NCBI GenBank assembly: GCA_934754355.1
Contig: CAKVID010000004.1
Span: forward strand, 62,001 to 126,000
DNA length: 64,000 nucleotides
Direction: 5' to 3'
Source of the DNA: an uncultured Clostridia bacterium
Lineage (GTDB): Bacteria; Bacillota; Clostridia; Christensenellales; UBA1242
Shown here: one piece after another, positions 9,659-18,565 of the stretch
Layout: every line of letters starts with the position of its first letter
Position numbering within the stretch: position 1 is the first letter of the stretch
The notes under the pieces: model-generated
Seen by the model: only the letters and a program-made list of their open reading frames with translations
The model's database searches: none
What the model was told of the DNA's origin: nothing
Program-made: the position numbers and the translations under genes

Positions 9659-9687
9659 ATTTTAACACCTAATAGGGATATTGTCAA
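9659..9687 (-). promoter_or_regulatory. pheST promoter
   Basis: TTGACA (9687-9682), 17-base spacer, TAAAAT (9664-9659) on the minus strand, placing the start near 9652 at the beginning of the T-box leader. Confidence 0.85.
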
Positions 9688-9691
9688 GCGG

Positions 9692-10333
9692 TTAAATATA
9701 ATAATCAATAACTTGACACAATGCACTTTTATCAAAATTTTCATTGTGACCGGGATAAAAATTATTAATTCCATCACTTATAAAATCTTTTATTCTATTT
9801 AGGCTAATTTTCATTTGGTTTGCATCTCCGCCCACCAAATCCACTCTGCCTATACAATTTTTGAATACAGTATCCCCGGTAAACATATTGTCATCTATTA
9901 CAAAAACGGAACTATCTAGCGAATGTCCGGGAGTTAAATAACATTTAATAGTAATACTTCCCACCTTTACCTCATATTCATCATCAAATAGATTAATAAA
10001 TCTCTTTTCATCGAATTCAAATGGTTTTTTTAGCATAATGCTTAAATTTTTATTTTTGTCTTTTAATATTTTTTCTCCAAACTTATTGGTGTATACTGGA
10101 CACTCAAATTTATTGACAATACTAGACAAAGTATATATATGATCAAAATGTGCATGAGTTAAAAATATTGCCTTCAATTTTGGTTTAGTCGAGAACATAC
10201 TCAAATTCTTCATTAATTCATTTAGGTCTACACTAGCATCGATAAGAATTGCATCTTCGCCAGAAATTACCAAATAACTATTCTGCCCAAAATGTTTAAC
10301 TTCTCCGCTAGACAACATTTTAATAATCTTCAT
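9692..10333 (-). CDS. Metallo-beta-lactamase-fold hydrolase (glyoxalase II-like)
   Basis: Cytoplasmic binuclear metallohydrolase of the glyoxalase II/GloB-like group. The metal motif THAHFDH is at about residues 59-65, followed by LTPGHSLDSSVFV, FTGDTVFK and a C-terminal FYPGHNENFD histidine. 213 residues is typical of the short bacterial members, probably thioesterases. The ribosome site AGGGG precedes the ATG. An element of the dispersed repeat family lies in its leader on the same strand. Confidence 0.9.
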   Translation of the reverse strand: MKIIKMLSSGEVKHFGQNSYLVISGEDAILIDASVDLNELMKNLSMFSTKPKLKAIFLTHAHFDHIYTLSSIVNKFECPVYTNKFGEKILKDKNKNLSIMLKKPFEFDEKRFINLFDDEYEVKVGSITIKCYLTPGHSLDSSVFVIDDNMFTGDTVFKNCIGRVDLVGGDANQMKISLNRIKDFISDGINNFYPGHNENFDKSALCQVIDYYI

Positions 10334-10359
10334 AATTTTCCCCTCGTATTGTTTATATA

Positions 10360-10502
10360 TATATACTTAATATTACTTTACTCATTTTTTTCTCAAATCA
10401 TTTTGCTAAACGCAAAGCCCACAATAAATTGTGGTTACATAGATTGAAAAAGTCGTCAATTCAAATCAAGGTGTCCTGATGGACAACTTTGTTTGAACTT
10501 TC
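10360..10502 (-). repeat. Dispersed structured repeat, copy 1
   Basis: Read on the minus strand it starts GAAAGTTCAAACAAAG. The first hairpin is GTCCATCAGGAC inside AGTTCAAA / TTTGAATT, followed by GACGAC. The later stems CCACAA-TTTA-TTGTGG and TTTGC-GTTTA-GCAAA follow, with a decayed closing strand. It lies just ahead of the start codon of the metallohydrolase gene and on the same strand, so it would be in its 5-prime leader. Confidence 0.75.
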
Positions 10503-10603
10503 TATAGTATTAATTTACTATCAAATATTAACACAAAAAAGCAATACTTGCAAATTAATTAATCAACATTGCACCAAACAAATGAAGCAATCATATTATG
10601 AAG

Positions 10604-10620
10604 TAGACATTTAATGTCTA
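10604..10620. promoter_or_regulatory. Palindrome ahead of the Cys-rich peptide gene
   Basis: Perfect 7-bp inverted repeat TAGACAT / ATGTCTA with a three-base loop, about 12 bases before the ribosome site. It could be an operator or a small leader hairpin; no regulator is evident. Confidence 0.35.
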
Positions 10621-10642
10621 TCCCAATATTAGGAGTAGAATT

Positions 10643-10783
10643 ATGGGGTACAATTATATAAGAAATGGTTGTAATTGTTGTAGATATACTTGTCCATGTG
10701 CAAATCCTTTCGTAATTATTAATAGACGAGTATTTTCAACTGTTTTACTTAATGCAACTTTTAGCACTACAACAACCATATAA
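10643..10783 (+). CDS. Small Cys-rich peptide (46 residues)
   Basis: An unannotated short gene with a textbook ribosome site: AGGAG seven bases before ATG. The product has five Cys in a ten-residue window (C10, C12, C13, C17, C19: GCNCCRYTCPC). A hydrophobic and Ser/Thr-rich tail follows, ending STTTTI. A perfect terminator follows 12 bases after the stop. Layout and small size resemble secreted or modified peptides or metal-binding microproteins. No modification enzyme or transporter is adjacent, so function is open. No leader cleavage site is recognised. Confidence 0.6.
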   Translation: MGYNYIRNGCNCCRYTCPCANPFVIINRRVFSTVLLNATFSTTTTI

Positions 10784-10794
10784 ATAGATTTTTT

Positions 10795-10813
10795 AGGCGA
10801 GGATATCTCGCCT
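10795..10813 (+). terminator. Terminator of the Cys-rich peptide gene
   Basis: Stem AGGCGAG / CTCGCCT with a five-base loop and a following T-run. Confidence 0.88.
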
Positions 10814-10892
10814 TTTTTGTAATAAATATAATTATCCCATCATATATTTAATTGTAGACAAATTTATTTAAGTAAAATTACAAAATTTTTTG

Positions 10893-10921
10893 TTGACATT
10901 TGTCGATATATTTTGTATAAT
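10893..10921 (+). promoter_or_regulatory. Consensus promoter of the 70-residue membrane protein
   Basis: Perfect TTGACA, 17-base spacer, perfect TATAAT; the gene should be strongly expressed. Confidence 0.9.
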
Positions 10922-10973
10922 GTCACTGCACAAACTTGAAAATTTGGAATATTAATTTATAAGGAGAAAACTT

Positions 10974-11186
10974 ATGGCAAGCACAAAAAGATATTTTGGT
11001 TTAGATTGGATTATATGTCTAATTTTGGCCATAATTCCTGTAACTAGCATTGTTTGTGGTATTATCACAAGAGCACAAAGAGGAAATATTATTGGAGCAA
11101 TCCTTAATTTCATTCTTTGCCCAATCTTCTATGTAATTGACCTAATTACAATGATCATTGCTAGAGACATTACAATCTTAGCATAA
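10974..11186 (+). CDS. Small two-helix membrane protein
   Basis: 70 residues with two hydrophobic segments (about 10-32 and 39-60) joined by the basic loop TRAQRGN, so probably a hairpin in the membrane. AAGGAG precedes the start, a consensus promoter drives it and a terminator closes it, so it is a monocistronic, highly transcribed gene. The length and two-helix shape recall Pmp3/YqaE-type stress proteins, but the signature residues of that family are not clear. Function unknown. Confidence 0.8.
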   Translation: MASTKRYFGLDWIICLILAIIPVTSIVCGIITRAQRGNIIGAILNFILCPIFYVIDLITMIIARDITILA

Positions 11187-11211
11187 TTAAGATTAGAACC
11201 TTTTTTAAAAA

Positions 11212-11238
11212 AAACTCGAACAAAATTGTCCGAGTTTT
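11212..11238. terminator. Bidirectional terminator
   Basis: Stem AAAACTCG / CGAGTTTT, with inner ACAA/TTGT pairs, between the converging membrane protein gene and uppS; T-runs on both strands. Confidence 0.85.
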
Positions 11239-11244
11239 TTGTTT

Positions 11245-11955
11245 TTATTTACTTTCTTCTTTAATAGCACCAAATCTTCTATCTCTGCTTTGGTATTCAA
11301 ATAAAGCCTTGTATAATTCATCACTATCAAAAGCAGGCCAGTGACACTTAGGGAAATAAAATTCAGCATATGCTAATTGCCAAAGCATAAAATTGCTAAG
11401 TCTTAATTCTCCACTTGTTCTTATCATCAAATCTACAGGCGGTTGACCGGCAGTAAATAGGTGGTCGGCAATAACATTTCTATCGACTATATCTATACCC
11501 TCAGCAATAATCTTGTTGACTGCTATTACCAATTCATCTTGACCGGAATAATTAACACCAATATTCAAAATATATTTTGTGTTATTCTTTGTTTTCTCCA
11601 TAAGTTTAAGGGCTTTGTCTGCAACATCTTTAGGAAGTCCATTTGGGTCGCCCATTAGATTAAATCTTACTTCTGGATAATCTTTAATAAAACTACCATC
11701 TAAATATTTTCTAAAGATATTCATAAGGTGCTTAACTTCTTTCTCGGGTCTGTTCCAATTCTCAGTAGAGAAAGCATAAACACTAACAATAGGAATGCCG
11801 TACTCGTAGAAACATTCTTTGGTAATTTTTTTCAAATTTTTAAATCCAGCATCATGCCCCATCATACGGGTTTTGCCACGCATTTTTGCCCACCTGCCAT
11901 TGCCATCAATAATTAGAGCCAAATGCCTAGGCAACTTTAATAAATCGTTTTTCAT
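11245..11955 (-). CDS. uppS: Undecaprenyl diphosphate synthase (cis-isoprenyl transferase)
   Basis: Condenses isopentenyl diphosphate onto farnesyl diphosphate to make the C55 lipid carrier for peptidoglycan and polysaccharides. Family motifs are present: LALIIDGNGRWAK with the catalytic Asp and P-loop, SVYAFSTENWNRP, LMIRTSGELRLSNFMLWQ and YAEFYFPKCHWPAF. 236 residues is normal. It sits beside a polysaccharide locus that depends on its product. Confidence 0.96.
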   Translation of the reverse strand: MKNDLLKLPRHLALIIDGNGRWAKMRGKTRMMGHDAGFKNLKKITKECFYEYGIPIVSVYAFSTENWNRPEKEVKHLMNIFRKYLDGSFIKDYPEVRFNLMGDPNGLPKDVADKALKLMEKTKNNTKYILNIGVNYSGQDELVIAVNKIIAEGIDIVDRNVIADHLFTAGQPPVDLMIRTSGELRLSNFMLWQLAYAEFYFPKCHWPAFDSDELYKALFEYQSRDRRFGAIKEESK

Positions 11956-12014
11956 AAATAAACTCCGTTAATTTTATATGTTGTATTTTATTCATTAGTT
12001 AAATCTATATGGAT

Positions 12015-13355
12015 TTACTTATTTAAAATATCAACATCTTTTTCTAAATAGTAGTCCTCTATAACTCCAATTATATTCCTAAGGACATTTTTATCTACAT
12101 AAGAATCATTTTTTGCATTTACTATATTAGTATAGAATTGCAAAAGAACATTTCTTATACCTTCGCCATCTAATTGAAAGAAGAACTTTTTGTTTTCATC
12201 AGAATCTTCAAAGTGGACTTCAAAATAATCAGTCTTCCACCAAGGTGCAGGAACATATATACAACCTTTTGTTCCAGATATAACCAGTGTACCTTCTGAC
12301 TTTACATTTTTACTAACAAATATAGTTGCAGTAGCATTGTTATAAACAAAATTTATACTGGTAAATTTATCTTTTTTCTTCTCTTTGTCAATATATTCAG
12401 TGACTATGGATTTCTTCTTATAATTAGTCCCTAATATCTGAAAGATTGGAAGCATTGCTATTGGTCCCCATTCACATAATGAATTCCAATCGGCATCATC
12501 TAATCTATTGTGTGTAAGACTAGTACAAGTTGCTTTGATATCTACCACCTCACCAATAATTCCAGTCTCTATAAGCAAAAGCAATCTATGATAAGCGATA
12601 GCATAAGCGGTCTTTATACTTGTCATAAAACTTAGATTTCTAGTTTCTGCAATATTACATAATTCATCAAATTCCTTAATTGTTTTGCAAGGCAAATCTC
12701 CACATAACACACTCTTGCCTGAAAGCAAAATATCTTTAGCCTGATTATACTGATTATCTAATTTTTCCATTAAATAAACAGCATCCACATTATCTAAAAA
12801 TTTTGTTTTATCATCAAAATATGTAATATTTTCTTCTTCATTTATTATATTTGCTAAACTATCTTTAGAATGAGAATATACACCAGATTTAACCAAACCA
12901 TTTACATAGTCAGTCTGTTTTATATATTTTGCAATAGTGGTGCTATCACCCCAATAGCCAAGCCTGACACTTTTATCTTCTTGACGCAATTGTGAACTAG
13001 ATATTCCACTTGTTCTTTCCAAATATACAACTTCGCAATAATTTTTAAGGTAATCAAATTTACCAATCCAGTCAGAGCCTATTGCGAATACATCAACTTT
13101 GTAATTTTTAATATCGTCAATTTTCTGACCTTCGTACTCTTCAATAATTATTTTATCAGCAAGTCCTGTGTTTCTTACTGCTTCTACCCTCTCAAATAGT
13201 GATTGTCTAGTATTAATCTTACCTCTTTTCTTATCAAAATCATCAGCAGTAACACCAACAATAAGGTAATCACCCAACGCTTTTGCTCGTTCCAACAACC
13301 TAATATGTCCATAATGTAACATATCATAAGTTCCATAAGTAATAACTTTTTTCAT
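12015..13355 (-). CDS. Fusion: glycerol-3-phosphate-type cytidylyltransferase + Gfo/Idh/MocA oxidoreductase
   Basis: Residues 1-130 are a TagD/Tarl-like nucleotidyltransferase: TYGTYDMLHYGHIRLLERAK holds the HxGH motif and SGISSSQLRQ the second motif. From about residue 145 the chain is a Gfo/Idh/MocA-type NAD(P) oxidoreductase: LSGKSVLCGDLPCKTIKEFD at the usual EKP position, then the alpha/beta substrate domain. The Rossmann loop is degenerate (GYWGDSTTIA). One chain could activate a polyol phosphate with CTP and oxidise it. The ATG at 13355 follows AGGAA. The gene ends an operon with the HisC-like gene, opposite licD, so it probably makes a CDP-linked decoration; that pathway is inferred. 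Confidence 0.82.
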   Translation of the reverse strand: MKKVITYGTYDMLHYGHIRLLERAKALGDYLIVGVTADDFDKKRGKINTRQSLFERVEAVRNTGLADKIIIEEYEGQKIDDIKNYKVDVFAIGSDWIGKFDYLKNYCEVVYLERTSGISSSQLRQEDKSVRLGYWGDSTTIAKYIKQTDYVNGLVKSGVYSHSKDSLANIINEEENITYFDDKTKFLDNVDAVYLMEKLDNQYNQAKDILLSGKSVLCGDLPCKTIKEFDELCNIAETRNLSFMTSIKTAYAIAYHRLLLLIETGIIGEVVDIKATCTSLTHNRLDDADWNSLCEWGPIAMLPIFQILGTNYKKKSIVTEYIDKEKKKDKFTSINFVYNNATATIFVSKNVKSEGTLVISGTKGCIYVPAPWWKTDYFEVHFEDSDENKKFFFQLDGEGIRNVLLQFYTNIVNAKNDSYVDKNVLRNIIGVIEDYYLEKDVDILNK

Positions 13356-13367
13356 CAATGTATTTCC

Positions 13368-14429
13368 TTATAAACTATTTTCTACACTCAATAAACAATC
13401 AACAAAGAATTTCATCGCTTTTATAGAGCCTGTAGTTACTCTTAAATAATCTCTAAGCAATTCATTGTTATAATCATGTACGAGCACTTTTTTATCTTCT
13501 TTTAATTTCTTTGCTACCATATGAGAATCATGCTTTGTTTTAAGCAATACATAATTTCCTCTGCAGTCAATACATTCATATCCTTGTTGTGCAAGGTTAT
13601 TAATTAAATATTCTTTTCCTTCTTGTTGAGTTTTAATTAAATTATCAATTATATCTTGTCTTTCAATAATTTTTTCGCCAAAAAGCAAAGCGACTGAATT
13701 AACATCAAATGTCAAACGACCATGATTAAGCATATCAATCAAATGTTCATTTCCAATAATCACTCCCAATCTTAAACTAGCAAGTGAAAACATTTTGGAG
13801 AATGTTCTAATAACCAATACATTGTCATACTCATTTACTTTATTTACAAATGTTTTATCATAGAAATAGTAATATGCTTCATCAATAACAACTAAAGCAT
13901 TATACTTTCTAGCCTTAGCAATAATTCTATCAACTTCTTCATCAGAATAAATATATCCGATAGGACTATTTGGATTTAACAACACAACTATACCAGTATT
14001 TTCATTGATTGCATCATAAACTTTTTGAACATCTAAAGAAAAATCTTTTTCAAAAGTAATTGCCTTATGTTTCAAGCCCAAAATTGAACAGTTAACCCAA
14101 TACATTTCAAAAGTCGGAGTTACTGTTAATACTTCTTTATTTTTTGAACCAAATGTTTCTAGGATAGTTCGTATTGCTCTATCAGAACCATTAGTTGGTA
14201 TAACCATATTTGAATTAACATTTATAAACTTAGCATATTTTTCAATAAATTTGTTTGGCTCTGGATAGATAGATAGAAACTCGGGTGTAATGTTTTTTAC
14301 AACATCATCAACAAACTCTTTTGGTAATCCTTCTGGATTTTCGTTCATATCGTATCTATAAAACCCATACCTGTCTTGCATAGGGAAAACCCTATTTGTT
14401 TTTTTTACATCTTCATTTACATAAACCAT
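13368..14429 (-). CDS. HisC-like class I/II aminotransferase
   Basis: PLP enzyme similar to histidinol-phosphate aminotransferase and L-threonine-O-3-phosphate decarboxylase (CobD). It shows the fold-type I landmarks LLNPNSPIGYIYSDEEV, VVIDEAYYYF and the PLP lysine in IRTFSKMFSLASLRLG, with a C-terminal Arg in DYLRVTTGS. 353 residues is normal. No his or cob genes are near. It lies in an operon with a cytidylyltransferase/oxidoreductase and opposite licD, so it more likely aminates a small phosphate ester for a surface polymer than makes histidine. AGGAG precedes the ATG. Confidence 0.82.
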   Translation of the reverse strand: MVYVNEDVKKTNRVFPMQDRYGFYRYDMNENPEGLPKEFVDDVVKNITPEFLSIYPEPNKFIEKYAKFINVNSNMVIPTNGSDRAIRTILETFGSKNKEVLTVTPTFEMYWVNCSILGLKHKAITFEKDFSLDVQKVYDAINENTGIVVLLNPNSPIGYIYSDEEVDRIIAKARKYNALVVIDEAYYYFYDKTFVNKVNEYDNVLVIRTFSKMFSLASLRLGVIIGNEHLIDMLNHGRLTFDVNSVALLFGEKIIERQDIIDNLIKTQQEGKEYLINNLAQQGYECIDCRGNYVLLKTKHDSHMVAKKLKEDKKVLVHDYNNELLRDYLRVTTGSIKAMKFFVDCLLSVENSL

Positions 14430-14493
14430 AATAACTCCTATAAGTACCCATATAATAAACTCAATCTATGGTACACAATCATTTCATTAATTT

Positions 14494-14522
14494 AGTATAT
14501 CAAAAAAAACATATATTGCCAA
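14494..14522 (-). promoter_or_regulatory. Promoter of the aminotransferase operon
   Basis: TTGGCA (14522-14517), 17-base spacer, TATACT (14499-14494) on the minus strand. Confidence 0.75.
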
Positions 14523-14596
14523 CAAAAATTTAATTTTGTATAAAGTTTTTATTGACCTAACAGCACCCTAAATTTAAACAATAATTTAGTTATTAA

Positions 14597-14626
14597 TTGA
14601 CTAAAATAATACTTATATTGTATAAT
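14597..14626 (+). promoter_or_regulatory. Promoter of the licD operon
   Basis: TTGACT, 18-base spacer, TATAAT, 27 bases ahead of the licD start codon. Confidence 0.8.
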
Positions 14627-14652
14627 AATTACAATTATTTAGGAGTAAAACA

Positions 14653-15474
14653 GTGGAAGAAATAAAAGATACAAAACAAATTCAACAAATCGCACTAGAA
14701 ATTTTAAAATATGTAGATAAATTTTGTAGGAAAAACAATATAAAGTATAGTATTTGTGGCGGAACGCTACTTGGAGCAATTAGACACAAAGGATTTATTC
14801 CTTGGGATGACGACATTGACATTATGATGCCAAGGGACGAATATGAAAGATTTTTAAAACTAATGGATGAAGAGTTCCAAGAAGGCAATAAATATAAATG
14901 TTTACATTATGGAAAAGACTTTCCTGATTATTATTATACTTTTGCCAAAGTTGTAGATCTAGATACTCACCTAATAGAGTCTACATTAATAAACAACAAA
15001 GATTTAGGAATTTATATTGATGTTTTTCCAGTAGATGGTATACCATATAAAAAGGCTGCGAAAATTGCAAGAAAAGCACATCACTATAATAGAATGATTG
15101 CACTTTCTAACATGACAAAAGTTGACAATACCGGAATAACAAAAGTAAAATATTTAATTAAAAAATTACTTCTTGCTCCCTATGCCAAATTATTCGGTAG
15201 AGATTATTGGTTAAAAAAACACGATCAATATGTAAAATCTTTTCCTTTAGAAAAATATGAATATGGAAATCTTTATTCTGGATCAATTGGAATTAAAGAA
15301 ATGTTTCCAAAGAATTTCTTTGATGAAATAATTGAAGTTGATTTTGAAGGTAATAAACTATTAGCAATTAAAGAATATGTAAAATATTTGGAGCATACTT
15401 ATGGAGACTATATGACCCCGCCTCCTCCAGAAAAAAGAATTACTCATCACAATTTTAAAGCTTATAAAAAATAA
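14653..15474 (+). CDS. licD: LicD-family phosphotransferase
   Basis: LicD proteins transfer a phospho-substituent such as phosphocholine from a CDP donor to surface glycans. The nucleotidyltransferase-fold signature is clear at residues 38-68: GGTLLGAIRHKGFIPWDDDI followed by DIMMPRDEY. 273 residues is typical. Start codon is GTG with AGGAG seven bases upstream. The converging cytidylyltransferase fusion and aminotransferase could supply its donor; the true donor may be something other than choline. It shares a transcript with the polymerase gene downstream. Confidence 0.92.
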   Translation: MEEIKDTKQIQQIALEILKYVDKFCRKNNIKYSICGGTLLGAIRHKGFIPWDDDIDIMMPRDEYERFLKLMDEEFQEGNKYKCLHYGKDFPDYYYTFAKVVDLDTHLIESTLINNKDLGIYIDVFPVDGIPYKKAAKIARKAHHYNRMIALSNMTKVDNTGITKVKYLIKKLLLAPYAKLFGRDYWLKKHDQYVKSFPLEKYEYGNLYSGSIGIKEMFPKNFFDEIIEVDFEGNKLLAIKEYVKYLEHTYGDYMTPPPPEKRITHHNFKAYKK

Positions 15475-15512
15475 ATTATTGTCACTATCTGATGTTACAG
15501 AGGAATTTTATA

Positions 15513-17012
15513 TTGTATAGAAATTCAAAGACTTTCAAATTTTCTGCATCACAATCTGCAAAATACTCGAAAATCTTAATATGTTTTATCTGTACCTCCA
15601 TGCTTTTAGTTGCCGCTACATTAATTGTTGCCTCGACAAATTTAAATTGGGAGTACAAATTAAAAATAATTACACTTTTTAGTGTAATTTCTTTATTATT
15701 GTCATTTTATTATCATCTTAAATTAAGTCATAAATTATTTGATTTGATTAATATATTTTTGATAATCCTTTATCTTTTTCATTTTGGACAATACATATTG
15801 TACTTATTTAATATATACTATAAATTCTTTTGGGAAGTACCAAATTATCTTAATGCTTTTGAAGCCAATTACAACATAATAATCAAAGCAGTTATATTAT
15901 CAAATTGCTATTTTCTAGTATTTGCAATCTGCACAAATATTCCTCAATATTTCAAAAATATAAGATTTTTTAAAAATAACATTAAGACATTTGGCAATAT
16001 TCAACGAAAAAACATATTAAAGTTTGCACTAATACTATTTATTATTTCAGTAATCCCTACTTTAATAGTAAGAGTAAAGGAAATAATTATTTCAGTTAGT
16101 GATGGCTATGCAAATTCCTTAAACGAAAATATTTGTTCTATATTGAAATTATTGGAATCTTTATTTATTCCATCATTATTTTTGATGTATTTTTCCACAA
16201 ACAAAAAGTGGGTTAAATATACTATTCTATGTTCTTTCGTATTATACTCCTTGATTCTATTTATTATTGGTGGAAGAACAGAATGTGTCGCTCTTATTGT
16301 AACCACTCTAATATTGTTTCTAAGAAACAAAAAGATAAAATTAAAATTTATTATTTTAAGTATTATATCATTACTCGTACTTCTAGTTTTAATAGTAGCA
16401 ACTGCAGAATATAGAAATGTTTCAAACAAAACACTATCTAGTTTTATCGATTGCACAATTAATATAATTAAAACCAATTCAATATTCGCTCAATTTATAG
16501 GAGAAATGGGTTGGACAGGAAGCACATTCTGTTATGTAATCAGTATTACAAATACAGAAGGATTTATTTGGGGCACTTCATATTTTAATTCTTTACTGAA
16601 TATAATACCTTCTTCACTAGACATTCTAGGTATAGTAAATACATATGGTAGTCAAGCATTTTTATCAAGTTGGTTAACCCAAAAAGTAGGATTTACATTT
16701 GGCACCGGATTTAGTTTATTTGCAGAAGCATATTTAAATTTTGGTGGGCTTTTAGGTATAGCACCAATTGGATTTATTGGATACTTAATAGGGACATTCC
16801 TATCAATAGACTCTTTTAAGACAACTGCAAATAATATATTTGATTATATTAAATTTTATATTTTTTACAGTTTATTTACACTACCACGAAGGGAATTTGT
16901 ATATTTGATTGATCAACTTTCAAATTTCATATTAATTATTCTATTGGCACTTAACCTATTTAATTACATATACAATAAAATAGAATTTAATAAAAAAATC
17001 AAGGATAATTAA
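15513..17012 (+). CDS. Polysaccharide repeat-unit polymerase (Wzy-like)
   Basis: About 500 residues with roughly 12 hydrophobic segments and a larger external loop around FIGEMGWTGSTFCYV, the layout of Wzy/O-antigen polymerase proteins that join lipid-linked repeat units outside the membrane. Start is taken as TTG 15513, preceded by AGAGGA at eight bases; an ATG at 15492 has no ribosome site. It is the second gene after licD and converges on the flippase gene with a 4-base overlap. Sequence identity in this family is low, so the call rests on topology and context. Confidence 0.78.
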   Translation: MYRNSKTFKFSASQSAKYSKILICFICTSMLLVAATLIVASTNLNWEYKLKIITLFSVISLLLSFYYHLKLSHKLFDLINIFLIILYLFHFGQYILYLFNIYYKFFWEVPNYLNAFEANYNIIIKAVILSNCYFLVFAICTNIPQYFKNIRFFKNNIKTFGNIQRKNILKFALILFIISVIPTLIVRVKEIIISVSDGYANSLNENICSILKLLESLFIPSLFLMYFSTNKKWVKYTILCSFVLYSLILFIIGGRTECVALIVTTLILFLRNKKIKLKFIILSIISLLVLLVLIVATAEYRNVSNKTLSSFIDCTINIIKTNSIFAQFIGEMGWTGSTFCYVISITNTEGFIWGTSYFNSLLNIIPSSLDILGIVNTYGSQAFLSSWLTQKVGFTFGTGFSLFAEAYLNFGGLLGIAPIGFIGYLIGTFLSIDSFKTTANNIFDYIKFYIFYSLFTLPRREFVYLIDQLSNFILIILLALNLFNYIYNKIEFNKKIKDN

Positions 17013-17020
17013 CCTTGATT
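16997..17020. terminator. Terminator inside two converging genes
   Basis: Stem AATCAAGG / CCTTGATT with an eight-base loop, A-run and T-run. It contains the stop codons of both the polymerase and the flippase genes, so each transcript ends within the other coding end. Confidence 0.8.
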
Positions 17021-18547
17021 TTTTTTAAATATTTTGAGTAATAATCTTTTAACAATCATTATTATCTCTCTAAATTCTTTGAATGATAAATATAACGGAA
17101 ATAATAATAAATTACTAAGCACTATACATATTGCAAATTTTAATACCAAATATCCAAATCCACCATCTGGTATTAATCCACAAATCAAATAACAAATGAA
17201 TGCCACAACTACCATTATAATCGTATTCAAAGCATATTTAATAAAATAAAATTTTGGACTTCTATTAAAATAATATTTGTATAATACTTTTGGCTCAACC
17301 CAAAATGGTGCCAATAACGTACTCAATATGGTACCTATAAAAATACCATTAATACCAATTAATAATCCCAACACAATAGAAATGATAAAATTTATAATCG
17401 CCTCTGCAACTGGTTTCCACCTATCTTGCCAATATAATCCCGCTGCATTTTTGTATGCTCCAACACCTTCACGCATTCTAGTACAATAGAAACTAATTAT
17501 TATTAGTATAACCGTTGACCAATCAAGCATTAAAGATTCTTTTTTAGTCCAAAACAACATAAATGGTTGAAATAAACATATTAAACAAACAGTACAAAAC
17601 GAACACAAATAAAAAAATATAATATTTATTTGTTTATATCTATTATAATTATATTCTGTAGATTGTGAGCAAATTAAATTACCTATGCTTGCAGTTAAAG
17701 CATTGATAAGCACCCCAAATATTGAACTGAGAGATGTAATAATTAGATTATAATTAGAATACACTCCTAATACTGCAACACCGAAGAGAGAAGAAATTAG
17801 GATATTATCAGTAGAAAATACAACGAGACCACCTATTTTATGCATACTCAAAGCAGAGACATTTTTTGTAATTTCTTTCTTTGTTAGACTATCTAGAGGT
17901 TCAGCCTTTCCTTCTATTTCTGGATACATCTTTTTTGCAATGATGTTTACAAGCAACCCCTCAATGAAAGTAAAAACTAATGTAATAGCAAAATAAGCAT
18001 AATAATTTTTAAAAAGTATTAATGTTACTATCTGTAATATTGTCATTACCGCTATACAAATAGTTTTTATTTTATTTTCTACATCATTTCTTTGATAAGC
18101 AAAAAGTAATGAACGCTTATGTGCTGAATAATAACCTAATACCGTGTTGACTAAATACATTAAATAAAGTATGTAAATATTTATTTGAACAGTTGTTCCA
18201 CCATTCATAAGATAAGGAATAAATGGAGTTATGACAAGTCCAACTCCCGCCACTATAGAAGATATTATCAAATAGAATTTCTTGTAGTAACTTTGTAATG
18301 ATTTTATTTTTTCTACATCATTTTCTGCAATAGGTTTATACATACTATAAACAATAGCAGTACCTATTCCCAATTCAGCCAAATTCAAAAAATTAAATAT
18401 ATTAGAAAATAGTCCATTCAACCCTAGATACTCTTCACTGAGCAACTTGATGAATACTGTACGCAAAATAAATTGCAACACTAATTGTGTTACAAATTTA
18501 ATCATATTGAAAGTTAAATTTTTCTTTATATTATCAGAACGTGACAA
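17009..18547 (-). CDS. Polysaccharide flippase (Wzx-like, MATE-related)
   Basis: 512 residues with about 12-14 membrane segments and the Wzx/RfbX N-terminal pattern (FVTQLVLQFILRTVFIKLL then GLNGLFSNIFNFLNLAELGI). It would move undecaprenyl-linked repeat units across the membrane. The start is TTG, with AGAGG six bases upstream. It is the last gene of the long minus-strand polysaccharide operon. Confidence 0.9.
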   Translation of the reverse strand: MSRSDNIKKNLTFNMIKFVTQLVLQFILRTVFIKLLSEEYLGLNGLFSNIFNFLNLAELGIGTAIVYSMYKPIAENDVEKIKSLQSYYKKFYLIISSIVAGVGLVITPFIPYLMNGGTTVQINIYILYLMYLVNTVLGYYSAHKRSLLFAYQRNDVENKIKTICIAVMTILQIVTLILFKNYYAYFAITLVFTFIEGLLVNIIAKKMYPEIEGKAEPLDSLTKKEITKNVSALSMHKIGGLVVFSTDNILISSLFGVAVLGVYSNYNLIITSLSSIFGVLINALTASIGNLICSQSTEYNYNRYKQINIIFFYLCSFCTVCLICLFQPFMLFWTKKESLMLDWSTVILIIISFYCTRMREGVGAYKNAAGLYWQDRWKPVAEAIINFIISIVLGLLIGINGIFIGTILSTLLAPFWVEPKVLYKYYFNRSPKFYFIKYALNTIIMVVVAFICYLICGLIPDGGFGYLVLKFAICIVLSNLLLFPLYLSFKEFREIIMIVKRLLLKIFKKNQG

Positions 18548-18565
18548 TTAAAACCTCTTTTAATC

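Noticed and set aside
13368..14429. Histidine biosynthesis hisC
   Set aside because: No other his genes are nearby and the operon partner is a cytidylyltransferase fusion; HisC-like is kept as fold only.
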